Shown here: one piece after another, positions 1 through 7,827 of the stretch
How positions within the stretch are numbered: the stretch's first letter is position 1
Layout of the letters: every line of letters begins with the position of its first letter
Source: Mycolicibacterium chlorophenolicum
GTDB taxonomy: Bacteria > Actinomycetota > Actinomycetes > Mycobacteriales > Mycobacteriaceae
Reading direction: 5' to 3'
NCBI RefSeq assembly: GCF_001044235.1
Contig: NZ_JYNL01000065.1
Coordinates: 1-49,699 of the forward strand
DNA length: 49,699 bases
The notes under the pieces: generated by a model
Databases searched by the model: none
Seen by the model: the letters and a program-made list of their open reading frames with translations, nothing else
Told to the model about the DNA's origin: nothing
Program-made: the position numbers and the translations under genes

Positions 1-739
1 GGCACTGGCACCCTCCACGCGCACCGCCGCGGGCCAACGCGCACTCATCACCGCCCTGCGCGACCGCCTGGCCCAACAACAACACGTCATCAACGCCTAC
101 CAGGCGCAGGATGCGCGACTGGCGGCGATGGTCCGCTCGCTGGCTTATTCACGCCGTGCAGCCGCCGGCGGCCGGATGCCGCTGGGCCGCATGCCGTTTG
201 GTGGTGGGGGAGGCTACGGCAGCGGGGGTGGCGGCTTGCCGTATTCGGGGCTGTCGGGCCTGTCCTCGCTGGGTGGTCTGGGTGGTGGCCGGTCACGCAA
301 CCCGCGCACCATGTTGGCCTCAAGTGTTGACTGGCTCAACGGCAATGATGTGCCGGGCGAGCCGGGGCAGGGCGCGGCCAAAGCAGCCCTTAGTAAGCTC
401 GGCCGACCGTACGTGTGGGGGGCGCGGGGGCCCAACGCATTTGACTGCTCTGGGCTCACGCAATGGGCGTGGCGTCAGGCCGGGGTTGATATTGGCCCGA
501 ACACCTACTCGCAGATCAAAGATGGTGTGCCCGTGTCCCCCAGAGACATACGGGCCGGAGACTTGATTTTCCCACTGCAATACTTCGGTGAAGGCGGTGT
601 CGCGGGCCCGGGTCACGTGATGATGGCGATCAACGACCAGGAGTGCGTCCATGCGCCCACCACCGGAGACGTGGTCAAGATTGCGCCGATGCCGGGGCGG
701 TTCATCGCACGCCGGCCGGTGCGGGTGGCAGAGATCTAG
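1..739 (+). CDS. NlpC/P60 peptidoglycan hydrolase, 5' end outside the window
   Basis: The reading frame is open from base 2, so the gene is cut by the window edge; about 245 residues are visible. The N-terminal part is helical and charged (residues about 1-55), followed by a Gly/Ser-rich linker. A C-terminal NlpC/P60 domain follows, with its nucleophile in a DCSGL motif (Cys codon at 446-448) and the catalytic His in GHVMMAI (His codon at 614-616). Such domains cleave the D-Glu-to-diaminopimelate link of peptidoglycan stems. Beside secretion and conjugation genes, a wall-opening role is likely (inference). It could be a T4SS lytic enzyme or a RipC-like ESX-linked hydrolase; the missing N terminus would help decide. 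Confidence 0.85.
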   Translation, partial: ALAPSTRTAAGQRALITALRDRLAQQQHVINAYQAQDARLAAMVRSLAYSRRAAAGGRMPLGRMPFGGGGGYGSGGGGLPYSGLSGLSSLGGLGGGRSRNPRTMLASSVDWLNGNDVPGEPGQGAAKAALSKLGRPYVWGARGPNAFDCSGLTQWAWRQAGVDIGPNTYSQIKDGVPVSPRDIRAGDLIFPLQYFGEGGVAGPGHVMMAINDQECVHAPTTGDVVKIAPMPGRFIARRPVRVAEI

Positions 740-746
740 CCGAACG

Positions 747-785
747 AAATTCGTGCACGAGCCCACCCATGGCCGGGTTTACGCT
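747..785 (+). promoter_or_regulatory. Shared-motif promoter 1 (before the 814 gene)
   Basis: AAATTCGTGCAC at 747-758 is followed by a TACGCT -10 box at 780-785, with 29 nt between the reference T (751) and the -10. Predicted transcription starts near 792, downstream of an ATG at 769, so translation should start at GTG 814. Confidence 0.6.
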
Positions 786-813
786 GAAATCACTTTCAGG
801 AAAGGACGATCTG

Positions 814-972
814 GTGATCACAAACCCGGGCATCGAAACCGAAGCCAAGAAGGTGTTGGGTGTCGTGTCGCGCGCGTTGACCGTATTCGGAGGTGCCACC
901 GAGCCGGTGGAACCGCCCCCGTTCGCGGCTGCCCGCGACATTGAGGACAACGTTGGCCGCGGCCGATTCTGA
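814..972 (+). CDS. Small hypothetical protein, 52 aa
   Basis: A short acidic-to-neutral protein with no membrane segment or known motif; it begins with VITNPGIETEAKK and ends with a Pro-rich stretch and DNVGRGRF. GTG 814 is chosen because AGGAAAGGA (798-806) lies at good distance and because the upstream promoter would start transcription after the in-frame ATG at 769. It lies 21 bp before the 994 gene and probably shares its transcript. It heads the first accessory secretion cassette, which suggests a small secretion-linked or structural role (inference). Function not recognised. Confidence 0.6.
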   Translation: MITNPGIETEAKKVLGVVSRALTVFGGATEPVEPPPFAAARDIEDNVGRGRF

Positions 973-993
973 GCGTCGAGGGGACAGCATTTC

Positions 994-3018
994 ATGACCG
1001 GGACCAAACATTTCGGCGACGTCCAATGGGACTCCGGCCATGACATGATCGGCTGGAACCCCGGCCGCGGCTGGCGGATGCCCAGTGACCGGGGCACCTA
1101 CATCACCGTCGACGATCCGTACTGGGGGCACGTGCTCGACAACGCCCGGAAAACCTACGGCGACCCCGATATTCACTTCGATACCGACGACCAGTCCAAG
1201 GTCCGCCATCTGGTGTTCGGCGACGGCTCAGCGCTGCCCCCGGATGGGACCGTGGTCTACCACGATGCGGCCCGGCACCAGAATTGGGCACAAAACGACG
1301 ACGGCACAGTCTCGCTGATCGGGCCGGACGGCAAGCCAGGCCCGGCGTTCCTGCCGCCCGGGTACCGAAAGTTCGGCGACCAGTACGCGCTGGTGAGCCC
1401 GACCGGGCAACAGGTAGGACCGCAGCAGGAGGGGCTGCCGGCCAGCTCCGGCGGCTTCTACACCGACCCGAAAACCGGTGTGTTGACACCGAAGAACGCC
1501 AACGGCGACTACTACACACTCGGCCCGGACGGCAAGAAGTCGTTTTTCGACCGCAACGGGTTGCCGCTCACCGAGCAGCAGTTCAACAACACCACGGACC
1601 CTCGCGACGGGACAGGACCTGCCGCCCCCGATAGCGGGCTGGTCACCGACGAACAGCAGTCCGGCCATGCCGCCGACGCGGTGAAAAAACTCCAGGACGA
1701 GCTCAAACAACGATTCACCACGATCAGCAGCGCCGAAGAGAAGTTATCGGAGGTGCTGCTCAACGCGCACGCCACCAACGCTGACGGTCAGACGAAACTC
1801 AACGACATTCAGAAGAAAATCGTTGAGGCCGTGAACAACCCGGCGATGGACACCAACACCGCGGCCGGGGAGAAGGCCTATCTGACGTTTCTGCGCAGCC
1901 AGGTGAGCGCGATTCAGGAGCTGCTGTCGTCGAGCAGCCTCAGCGCAGAAGATCAAGGAAAGGCTGCGGCCGCGCTGGCCGCCCTGTATGCCGCCGACAA
2001 CGGCGGCACCGCTCAGCCCAATAGCCCGGGCACCACCGACGCCACGGCCCCCGCTGCGGCTGCGCCGGCCGCTACCGATCCGGGACTCACCGATCCTGGG
2101 CTGACTGATCCCGGGTTGACTGATCCGGGACTCGGCCCTGCGCCGGCGATGCCGGACCCGTCGCTGTCCGACCTGATGGGTGGCCCGATGAGTCCGCTGG
2201 GCGCCGACCCGATGTCGGCGCTGGCGTCGATGCTGCCGGGTGCCCTGGGAAGCCTCGGCGGCCTCGGTGCCGGCGGCAGCCCCCTCGATGGTCTTAGCGG
2301 CCTGGCCGGGGCGGCCAGCCCGTTGGCCGATCTGGCGTCCGGACTGGGCAACCAGGGCGGCCACGACCGGACGTCGGATACCTCGGACACCACCGAGAAA
2401 CCCGACGACAAGACCGACCCCGTCAAAGACTCGACGGACAAGACCGCGCCGACGACCCCCAGCGACTCCACCGCCGCGCCGGCCAACCAGCAACCCACCA
2501 ACGGGCAGCCGGCCCAGGATCCGCAAAACGGTCAGCCGGGCCAGCCGCCCGCACCGGTGGCTCCGCCCGCTGCGGCCTCGCCGACGGTGCAGCTGCCCGA
2601 TGGGTCGAGCGCCGAGGCCCGGACACCGCAGGCCGCGCAAGCGGTCCGGGACTGGCTCAAGGGCGGCACCGTCGATGGCTCCTACCGGCAGAACGGCATG
2701 ACACTGCCCCCGGTCGGCACACCCGTCACCAACGGTGTGCCCCCCACACAGCTGCACTGCGGCGACGTCGCCATGTTCAAGGATCACTACGAACCGGTGC
2801 TGAGTTCGGTGAAGGGCTACCTCGGCGGCAATGTGGTGCCCTTGAGCCAGGTCACGTCGAGCCCTGATTTCCTCGGCTTCATCGACCCCACCGCGATGGC
2901 CGCCACGAGTGTGGGCGCCCTCGGCGCCCCGGCCCCCACACCGGCGCCGGCCCCTGCGGCACCGCTGGCCGCATCAGCCGCCCCCGCACCAGCTCTGGCA
3001 CCGGCCCCGGCAGGTTAG
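994..3018 (+). CDS. Rv3899c-like ESX-associated protein, 674 aa
   Basis: A long multi-part protein with no clear signal peptide or transmembrane segment. Residues 1-200 are Gly/Asp/Tyr-rich with repeated GPDGK turns. Residues about 220-335 form a charged helical region of the DUF4226 kind. Next come four tandem LTDPG-type repeats near residue 363 and a long Pro/Ala/Thr-rich disordered part. A small folded domain follows at about 535-645 (YRQNGMTLPPVGTPV, then CGDVAMFKDHY), and the tail is Ala/Pro. The terminal domain resembles the C-terminal part of M. tuberculosis Rv3899c, encoded near ESX-2 (recalled, not searched). ATG 994 has GAGGGGAC upstream. It is probably exported by, or partners with, the plasmid ESX system (inference). 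Confidence 0.7.
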   Translation: MTGTKHFGDVQWDSGHDMIGWNPGRGWRMPSDRGTYITVDDPYWGHVLDNARKTYGDPDIHFDTDDQSKVRHLVFGDGSALPPDGTVVYHDAARHQNWAQNDDGTVSLIGPDGKPGPAFLPPGYRKFGDQYALVSPTGQQVGPQQEGLPASSGGFYTDPKTGVLTPKNANGDYYTLGPDGKKSFFDRNGLPLTEQQFNNTTDPRDGTGPAAPDSGLVTDEQQSGHAADAVKKLQDELKQRFTTISSAEEKLSEVLLNAHATNADGQTKLNDIQKKIVEAVNNPAMDTNTAAGEKAYLTFLRSQVSAIQELLSSSSLSAEDQGKAAAALAALYAADNGGTAQPNSPGTTDATAPAAAAPAATDPGLTDPGLTDPGLTDPGLGPAPAMPDPSLSDLMGGPMSPLGADPMSALASMLPGALGSLGGLGAGGSPLDGLSGLAGAASPLADLASGLGNQGGHDRTSDTSDTTEKPDDKTDPVKDSTDKTAPTTPSDSTAAPANQQPTNGQPAQDPQNGQPGQPPAPVAPPAAASPTVQLPDGSSAEARTPQAAQAVRDWLKGGTVDGSYRQNGMTLPPVGTPVTNGVPPTQLHCGDVAMFKDHYEPVLSSVKGYLGGNVVPLSQVTSSPDFLGFIDPTAMAATSVGALGAPAPTPAPAPAAPLAASAAPAPALAPAPAG

Positions 3019-3080
3019 CCAGGATCGTCGACGCCGGCCGGCGTTAACGCGGACAATTGATCGCTAGAAAGGATGCCACG

Positions 3081-3392
3081 ATGACTGAGCCGATCCGGAT
3101 TACACCCGATGTGCTGATCGCCACCGCCAATGACCACGACGAGGTCGTACAGCACGTCGAAGCGGCCCGCGAACGCGGCAGCGACATCAGTGCTGCCGTG
3201 CAAAGCTATGGTCCGATCATGCATCAGCTCAAAGCCGCCGTCGGCGACGTGCTGCTCGACCGCGACACCGCGCTGGCCGAGCATGCCGCCCGGCACCGCA
3301 ACGCCAGCGACGATCTGCGCCGCGGAGCGGCCGTGTATGTCAACGAAGACGAGCAGAACGCCGCACAGATCAGCCAGGTCCCCAACGTCTAA
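3081..3392 (+). CDS. EspC-like ESX-1 secretion-associated family protein, 103 aa
   Basis: A small helical-hairpin protein matching the EspC/DUF2580 family by length and layout: a first helix around VLIATANDHDEVVQHVEAARERG, a turn near YGPIMHQLK, a second long helix, and a tail YVNEDEQNAAQI that carries the YxxxD/E type VII export motif (YVNED). ATG 3081 is chosen over an in-frame upstream start at 3057 because GAAAGGA sits directly before it. In M. tuberculosis, EspC is co-secreted with EspA by ESX-1; here the natural partner would be the helical protein at 3691. Role as a plasmid ESX substrate is inferred. Confidence 0.75.
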   Translation: MTEPIRITPDVLIATANDHDEVVQHVEAARERGSDISAAVQSYGPIMHQLKAAVGDVLLDRDTALAEHAARHRNASDDLRRGAAVYVNEDEQNAAQISQVPNV

Positions 3393-3394
3393 CC

Positions 3395-3691
3395 ATGAGC
3401 CCAGCAGCTGACCGCGAATACACCGCCAACACGCTCGACGAGACCGTGTGGGTGCGGGTCGCTGGCTCCGGCGAAGTTCTCGGTGTGCAACTCGAACCGG
3501 CGGTGATGCGTCGCCCCGGCCATGAGATCGCCGCCCGCATCCAAGCGTGCGCCGACGCCGCCTACGTCGAAGGCCAGGTGGCCCAGCGCCACGAGTGGGA
3601 AGCTGCCGGTGTGCCCCGCGACGCGTTCAGCTGGCTACCCACATCGAAGGACCTCGATGACGCACGCGGACGGTTGAGGACACTTGACTGA
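3395..3691 (+). CDS. YbaB/EspD-like small protein, 98 aa
   Basis: A short alpha/beta protein: two strands (TVWVRVAGSGEVLGVQLEP) followed by a long helix (GHEIAARIQACADAAYVEGQVAQRHEWEA). This strand-strand-helix order is that of the YbaB/EbfC fold found in ESX-linked proteins such as EspD and EspH. It follows the EspC-like gene by 2 bp, and its stop overlaps the next start (TGATG at 3689-3693), so the genes are probably translated together. By analogy with EspD it may stabilise the secreted neighbour (inference). A second protein of the same build lies at 5358. Confidence 0.65.
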   Translation: MSPAADREYTANTLDETVWVRVAGSGEVLGVQLEPAVMRRPGHEIAARIQACADAAYVEGQVAQRHEWEAAGVPRDAFSWLPTSKDLDDARGRLRTLD

Positions 3692-5361
3692 TGAAGGTCG
3701 ACGCGCCAGGACTGGTCGCTGCGGCGCAGCGACTCATATCGGCGGTGGAAGCACTCGGCGGCGATAGCGCAGTGCCGCACCCTCCGCTAGCCGCCGACCC
3801 GGCCTCGGTCGGCGCCGCGCAGCGACTCACCACCGCCAGCACCGCCCTGGCGGCAGGCCTGACCGGTCACGTCTCGGCGCTGGTGGCGTCCCTGGAGCAT
3901 TTGACGGGCATTGCGGTGACGTTCACCGAGACCGACCAGCAGAACGCGCAAGCCCTGGCGACCCTGAACGCCGGCAGCTCAGGTCCGGCGCCTGTTGCCG
4001 GCTCCGCGCCACCACCTCCACCGATTCCGCCCGACGTGCGCACACCGCTTCCGCCGGCAGCGGGCATGATGCCCGAGGCCCTTTCGGCGGCGGCCCACAC
4101 CGGCGCCGCGGGGGCGGGTGAGCCGTTCATAGCGGCGTGGACGACGGCCAGCGGCGCTGCCCGCGACGCCTCGGAGAATCTCCGCTCGGCGGTTGCCCAT
4201 CTGCCCGAGACTCTGGACGGGCCGGCATCCACGCCCGCGGCGAGCAAGCACTTGCTGGCCTTCGCTGACGGCCTGGACCACTACGCCGACCGCGGCCATG
4301 CCCTGGTGACCCAGTCCACCGGGTACGCCAGCAACCTCGCGCAGGCGCGTCAAGACATTCCCACCCCCGCCCAGCACACGCAGGCCCAGAATCGGGTGGT
4401 GTCGCTGGCACAGGCGAATGCGGCATCGGGCGGCCGGTATGCGGTGCCGCTGGCGAACGCGGTGGCCGAAAAGAACCAGCTCAACGAGCGCACCATCAGC
4501 GGCTACACCGGCTACCACGAGAACACCGACGCGGCCACAGCAGGGGATCACCCGGGCAGCGACGGCAACCCGCTGGACCCAGCCGCGGGCGATCCGGCCA
4601 CGGCAGGCGATCCGAACGCCCCCGGCCAGCCCGACCCTGACGGCGACCCGCTGTCGCCCGAGAACTCCGGCGAGCTGGCCTCGATGCTGCCGCAGATGCT
4701 GCCGACGATCCTCGGGGCCGCGGGCGGCCTGGTCGGCGGCCTCGTCGGGGCGGTGACCAAGGTTCCCGAGACACTCATGCAGGCCGGAACTCAGGCGATC
4801 GGCGCCGCCACCCAGGGGCTGTCCGGGCTGGCCCAGCCCAAAATGGACTCGCTGGAAACCGGCACGAGCGGTCTCGGGGGAGACCCCGGCGGCGGCGATC
4901 TCGGCGACATGGGCGGCGCCGGGGGCGGTGGCGATGCACCTACCACCCCGGCAGGCGGCGGCGCACCGTCCCTGGCCGTGGCCCCCACCACGGGTGCACC
5001 GCCAACCCCGGCGATCACCCCGGTGGGCGTGACCGGCACGCCACCGCCACCGTCTGCCGGCATGGGCGGCATGCCCATGGGGATGCCGATGGGCGGCACG
5101 GGACCGATCGCCGGCGGACCCGGCGGCGCAGGCGGGGCCAACGAGGACGCCGGCAAGCAGCGCAAGGTGACGCCCCGCGACATCCCGCACACCGAAGACA
5201 TCACCGGCCGCACCGACACCAATAGGCTGGCCGCGGCGGCAGCCGGGCACCGTGAACGCAATACATCGGAGCCGCCCAATGACGACAACTCGCCGCCACC
5301 GGACTCGTCCAAGCCGATTGTGCGTCGCTTGACGACCCGACCGCCGAAGGAGCTCACGTGA
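3691..5361 (+). CDS. Helical EspB/PPE-like candidate ESX substrate, 556 aa
   Basis: Residues 1-95 form a WXG100-sized helical hairpin ending in FTETDQQNAQAL, like the tails of EspC/Esx proteins. After a Pro linker, residues about 140-280 form a second helical bundle, ending in SGYTGYHENTDAAT. The remainder is Gly/Pro/Met-rich and disordered. It has no signal peptide or transmembrane segment; a hydrophobic Gly-rich helix lies near 340-360. Two-bundle plus disordered tail architecture is that of EspB and PPE-type type VII substrates. It is coupled on both sides (TGATG at 3689-3693 and GTGA at 5358-5361), between two YbaB-like proteins. Substrate status is inference. Confidence 0.65.
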   Translation: MKVDAPGLVAAAQRLISAVEALGGDSAVPHPPLAADPASVGAAQRLTTASTALAAGLTGHVSALVASLEHLTGIAVTFTETDQQNAQALATLNAGSSGPAPVAGSAPPPPPIPPDVRTPLPPAAGMMPEALSAAAHTGAAGAGEPFIAAWTTASGAARDASENLRSAVAHLPETLDGPASTPAASKHLLAFADGLDHYADRGHALVTQSTGYASNLAQARQDIPTPAQHTQAQNRVVSLAQANAASGGRYAVPLANAVAEKNQLNERTISGYTGYHENTDAATAGDHPGSDGNPLDPAAGDPATAGDPNAPGQPDPDGDPLSPENSGELASMLPQMLPTILGAAGGLVGGLVGAVTKVPETLMQAGTQAIGAATQGLSGLAQPKMDSLETGTSGLGGDPGGGDLGDMGGAGGGGDAPTTPAGGGAPSLAVAPTTGAPPTPAITPVGVTGTPPPPSAGMGGMPMGMPMGGTGPIAGGPGGAGGANEDAGKQRKVTPRDIPHTEDITGRTDTNRLAAAAAGHRERNTSEPPNDDNSPPPDSSKPIVRRLTTRPPKELT

Positions 5362-5738
5362 CCGGGCCGGCGCAGCACCCGTCGGGGGCAAGCCCGAATC
5401 CGAAACCGGACCACGCAGCAAACTTCGATAACCTCGGTGACGCCGAAAAGGTTAAATTCGTACGGAACGAAACCGCCGGCGCCCTCGCCCACCTGGACAA
5501 GCTGCTGCGCGACCTCGACGACATCGGCGCCGGCATTGATGATCCTGACGGCCTGGTGTCACTGAGCCTGGGATTCGACGGCCATTTGATCGAGATCCAC
5601 ATCGCTGACGCGATCGGCCAGGTCATGACCAACATCGACCTGGAAAACCGGCTAAACGGCCTCTTTGCGGCTGGCACCGAAGGCATCACCGAGATGCGCG
5701 AAGAGTTCTGGAAGCACGCAGCCGAGGACTCCGAGTGA
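5358..5738 (+). CDS. Second YbaB/EspD-like small protein, 126 aa
   Basis: GTG 5358 overlaps the stop of the 3691 gene (GTGA), indicating coupled translation. After a disordered N terminus, a helix (EKVKFVRNETAGALAHLDKLLRDLDDI) precedes a strand pair (GLVSLSLGFDGHLIEIHI) and a second helix, the YbaB-like order. It is acidic at the end. It is the second such protein flanking the candidate substrate at 3691. A dedicated stabiliser or chaperone role is possible, by analogy with EspD and EspH (inference). Confidence 0.65.
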   Translation: MTGPAQHPSGASPNPKPDHAANFDNLGDAEKVKFVRNETAGALAHLDKLLRDLDDIGAGIDDPDGLVSLSLGFDGHLIEIHIADAIGQVMTNIDLENRLNGLFAAGTEGITEMREEFWKHAAEDSE

Positions 5739-6612
5739 CCGAGTAACCAAGCTGTGCACCATGATTCGACCCGCCACCCGATCCCGCCCGCCTGCTCGCC
5801 CGGCGCCTCTTTCGAGACGGTGCATCTGACTCCCTAATGTGAGGCGCCGCACGACCTGGGCGGAGCCCAGGCAGGTCCACGAACGGTTCAGCCGACGTCG
5901 ACGCGAGCCCACACCGTGCGTCGGCGGCCACCGCGAACCGCGTGGCGAAAGTCCGGCTGACCGACCTCGGTGTGACCGTATACAGCCCTGCTCACTCTGT
6001 GGCACATCGCCACGAGTGCGACTCCCAGACATGCGTTCTCGCGCGGCAAGCCGGCATCGGGCGCGCACACCCCGCCCTCGGCCCCCGGCCCCTATAACAC
6101 GGCTGTCCTAGCTCGAACGGGATACCCAGCCAGGGCGACCCTGACGCACTCCGAAGACATCCTCGAGCACACCGTTTAGCTGTACCGGACGGGCTGGCAG
6201 GTCCAGTCATGGCTGCCGAGAAGAGCTGCCGATTGGCGCACCATCCAGAGCCGTTAGCCGGATGTGGGAGCCCCGCGGCGGCCGGTGGCACGATTCCGTG
6301 GCCCCTTTACACAACATCAGCGCGCCTGACATTATCCGGGACTCCGCGCGAACTTGGGCCGGAAAGGTGTTGGCGCACAACACTGGGCTGAGACTACGAG
6401 GACAGGGCCCGGCCGAGGTTCGTGGGAGAAAAAGCCGGGCCCTATCCGCCCCACCGTTGTAGGAGCACGCTGAGGCACCTTTGACGCTACCGCACCGCGG
6501 CCTGCTCGCCGTGCACAATTTCCACCGCCGAGTTGGGGCGAAACCGACTGGGACACAGACGAATAAACGCCGAACCTGCCGATTCCATATCAAATGTAGG
6601 GCGCCCTGCGGG
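5739..6612. other. Gene-free stretch of 874 bp
   Basis: No convincing gene was found on either strand. The short open frames lack ribosome sites and have unlikely composition. A strong 10-bp inverted repeat lies at 6404-6443. The stretch separates the first accessory cassette from the minus-strand gene at 6613 and may hold terminators, an untranslated RNA or decayed sequence. Confidence 0.5.
6404..6443. terminator. Perfect 10-bp inverted repeat, possible terminator or structured RNA
   Basis: AGGGCCCGGC (6404-6413) pairs exactly with GCCGGGCCCT (6434-6443) around a 20-nt loop. No T-run follows. It could end transcription from either side, or be part of a small RNA in the gene-free stretch. 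Confidence 0.4.
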
Positions 6613-7080
6613 CTACGCCGCGCCGCTTACCGCGAACGACCCTCGTCCGCGCCGCGACTCTCGGCGCGCCTGCCGCAGCTCCGCGCGATCCAGCCGGCCC
6701 AACCTCCACTCAAGTGCCCACACATCACGCTGCCGAGGAAGGCGGTAGCTCAGCTCGATGAGCTGAATAATCTGCTCGGGAGTCAGGCCGATGATGTCGC
6801 CGGCCTGGTCGTGCGACGTGATCACGATGGGGCCACGCAGGACCGGAACATCGGCACCGCTGAACCGGGTGGCTCCTACCAGGATCTTGGTAGCCGCGCG
6901 GTTGATGGGCTGCAGCGTTCCACGACGCAGCAAAGGTGACGTCCAAAAATCGAAACGCCCGCAGCTACTCGTCAGCGCTTCGATATCGCGCTCACGCACC
7001 CAATTCTGAACACCTTCGATGCTCTCGAACGAGAACGTATAGAACACGCCGTTGTGGCTCGCCAACAGGGCCTCATGCAT
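6613..7080 (-). CDS. Hypothetical protein, 155 aa
   Basis: On the minus strand, ATG 7080 is preceded by a good GGAGG site (CCTCC at 7084-7088 on the plus strand). The protein begins MHEALLASHNGVFYTFSFESIEG, has a mixed alpha/beta middle (ILVGATRFSGADVPVLRGPIVITSHDQAGDIIGLTPEQIIQLIE) and a basic C terminus rich in Arg. No signal peptide, membrane segment or catalytic motif is seen. It is transcribed away from the 7171 gene, with 90 bp between the two start codons. I do not recognise a family; a regulatory or plasmid-maintenance role cannot be told apart here. Confidence 0.6.
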   Translation of the reverse strand: MHEALLASHNGVFYTFSFESIEGVQNWVRERDIEALTSSCGRFDFWTSPLLRRGTLQPINRAATKILVGATRFSGADVPVLRGPIVITSHDQAGDIIGLTPEQIIQLIELSYRLPRQRDVWALEWRLGRLDRAELRQARRESRRGRGSFAVSGAA

Positions 7081-7125
7081 GGTTCCTCCAGGTGCTTGCG
7101 CCCGAACCTCAAGTATCCGTCATCG

Positions 7126-7164
7126 AAATTTGTGAGTGCCGTGGTATACGTGCGCCTTTAAGCT
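7126..7164 (+). promoter_or_regulatory. Shared-motif promoter 2 (before 7171), leaderless
   Basis: AAATTTGTGAG (7126-7136) and a -10 TAAGCT (7159-7164) are 29 nt apart by the shared reference T (7130). ATG 7171 lies 6 nt after the -10, so the transcript should begin at the start codon. Confidence 0.55.
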
Positions 7165-7170
7165 GGTTCT

Positions 7171-7827
7171 ATGACGGCTACGCAGCACGGTGCCCCGAAC
7201 ACCCCGTACGGGCCAGCTGCCGGCACGCCGGGCGGACCCCCCGCGCCTCCATCCGGCCCGCCCGGCTACGACTGGCGCTACGCACCACCAGCACGCCGCG
7301 GAAACAAGCTGGTCACTGTTGGCATCGTGACCACGGCCCTGATCGCCCTTGCCGCACTCGCAGTAGGCATCGTCTCCCTAGTCACCCGGCCTGCACCCGC
7401 CCCGGCTGCCGCGACGCCGGCCCCCGTCGCGGCAGCGCCCAACGCGACACCGGCTAGTGATACGAGCGCGGCGGACCGCGCCCTCTGCACCGCGATCGCA
7501 CCACTCATGGCCGAAAGCGACCGCTTTTCAAATGCCTGGACAGATCTGGGCGAGCCGGGGACGCCGGCCCGTGACGCCGCGACTCCCAAGTTCATTAGTG
7601 ACACGCTGGATTGGATCGGTAGGGCTCAGCCAATGCTCGACCAGCATCCCGATGTCGATCCGTTCTTTCGGCGCAGCCTTCAACGGTTCATCGACGATCT
7701 CCACCTCTTGGTGGTCGACCTCAGACCCGGGCCGCTGACCTCTTACGCTAAAGCGCTCTATGCAGACGGTGTCGGTGCCTACAGCGGGCCACTACATATC
7801 TGCGACGGGCTCGGAATCAAGTGGTAG
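7171..7827 (+). CDS. Membrane-anchored hypothetical protein, 218 aa
   Basis: A cytosolic Pro/Gly-rich N terminus (about 45 residues) leads to one transmembrane helix (LVTVGIVTTALIALAALAVGIVSLV, about 47-71), then an Ala/Pro linker and an external helical domain of about 115 residues with two Cys (ALCTAIAPLM and HICDGLGIKW). The Cys pair may form a disulfide outside the membrane. Its end overlaps the next gene's start by 7 bp, so the two are probably co-translated. The layout resembles small membrane proteins found near mycobacterial ESX genes (recalled). A role beside the secretion machine is inferred. Confidence 0.65.
   Translation: MTATQHGAPNTPYGPAAGTPGGPPAPPSGPPGYDWRYAPPARRGNKLVTVGIVTTALIALAALAVGIVSLVTRPAPAPAAATPAPVAAAPNATPASDTSAADRALCTAIAPLMAESDRFSNAWTDLGEPGTPARDAATPKFISDTLDWIGRAQPMLDQHPDVDPFFRRSLQRFIDDLHLLVVDLRPGPLTSYAKALYADGVGAYSGPLHICDGLGIKW

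Noticed and set aside
769..813. Upstream ATG 769 as start of the 52-residue gene
   Set aside because: It lies before the predicted transcript start near 792 and has no ribosome site; GTG 814 has AGGAAAGGA.
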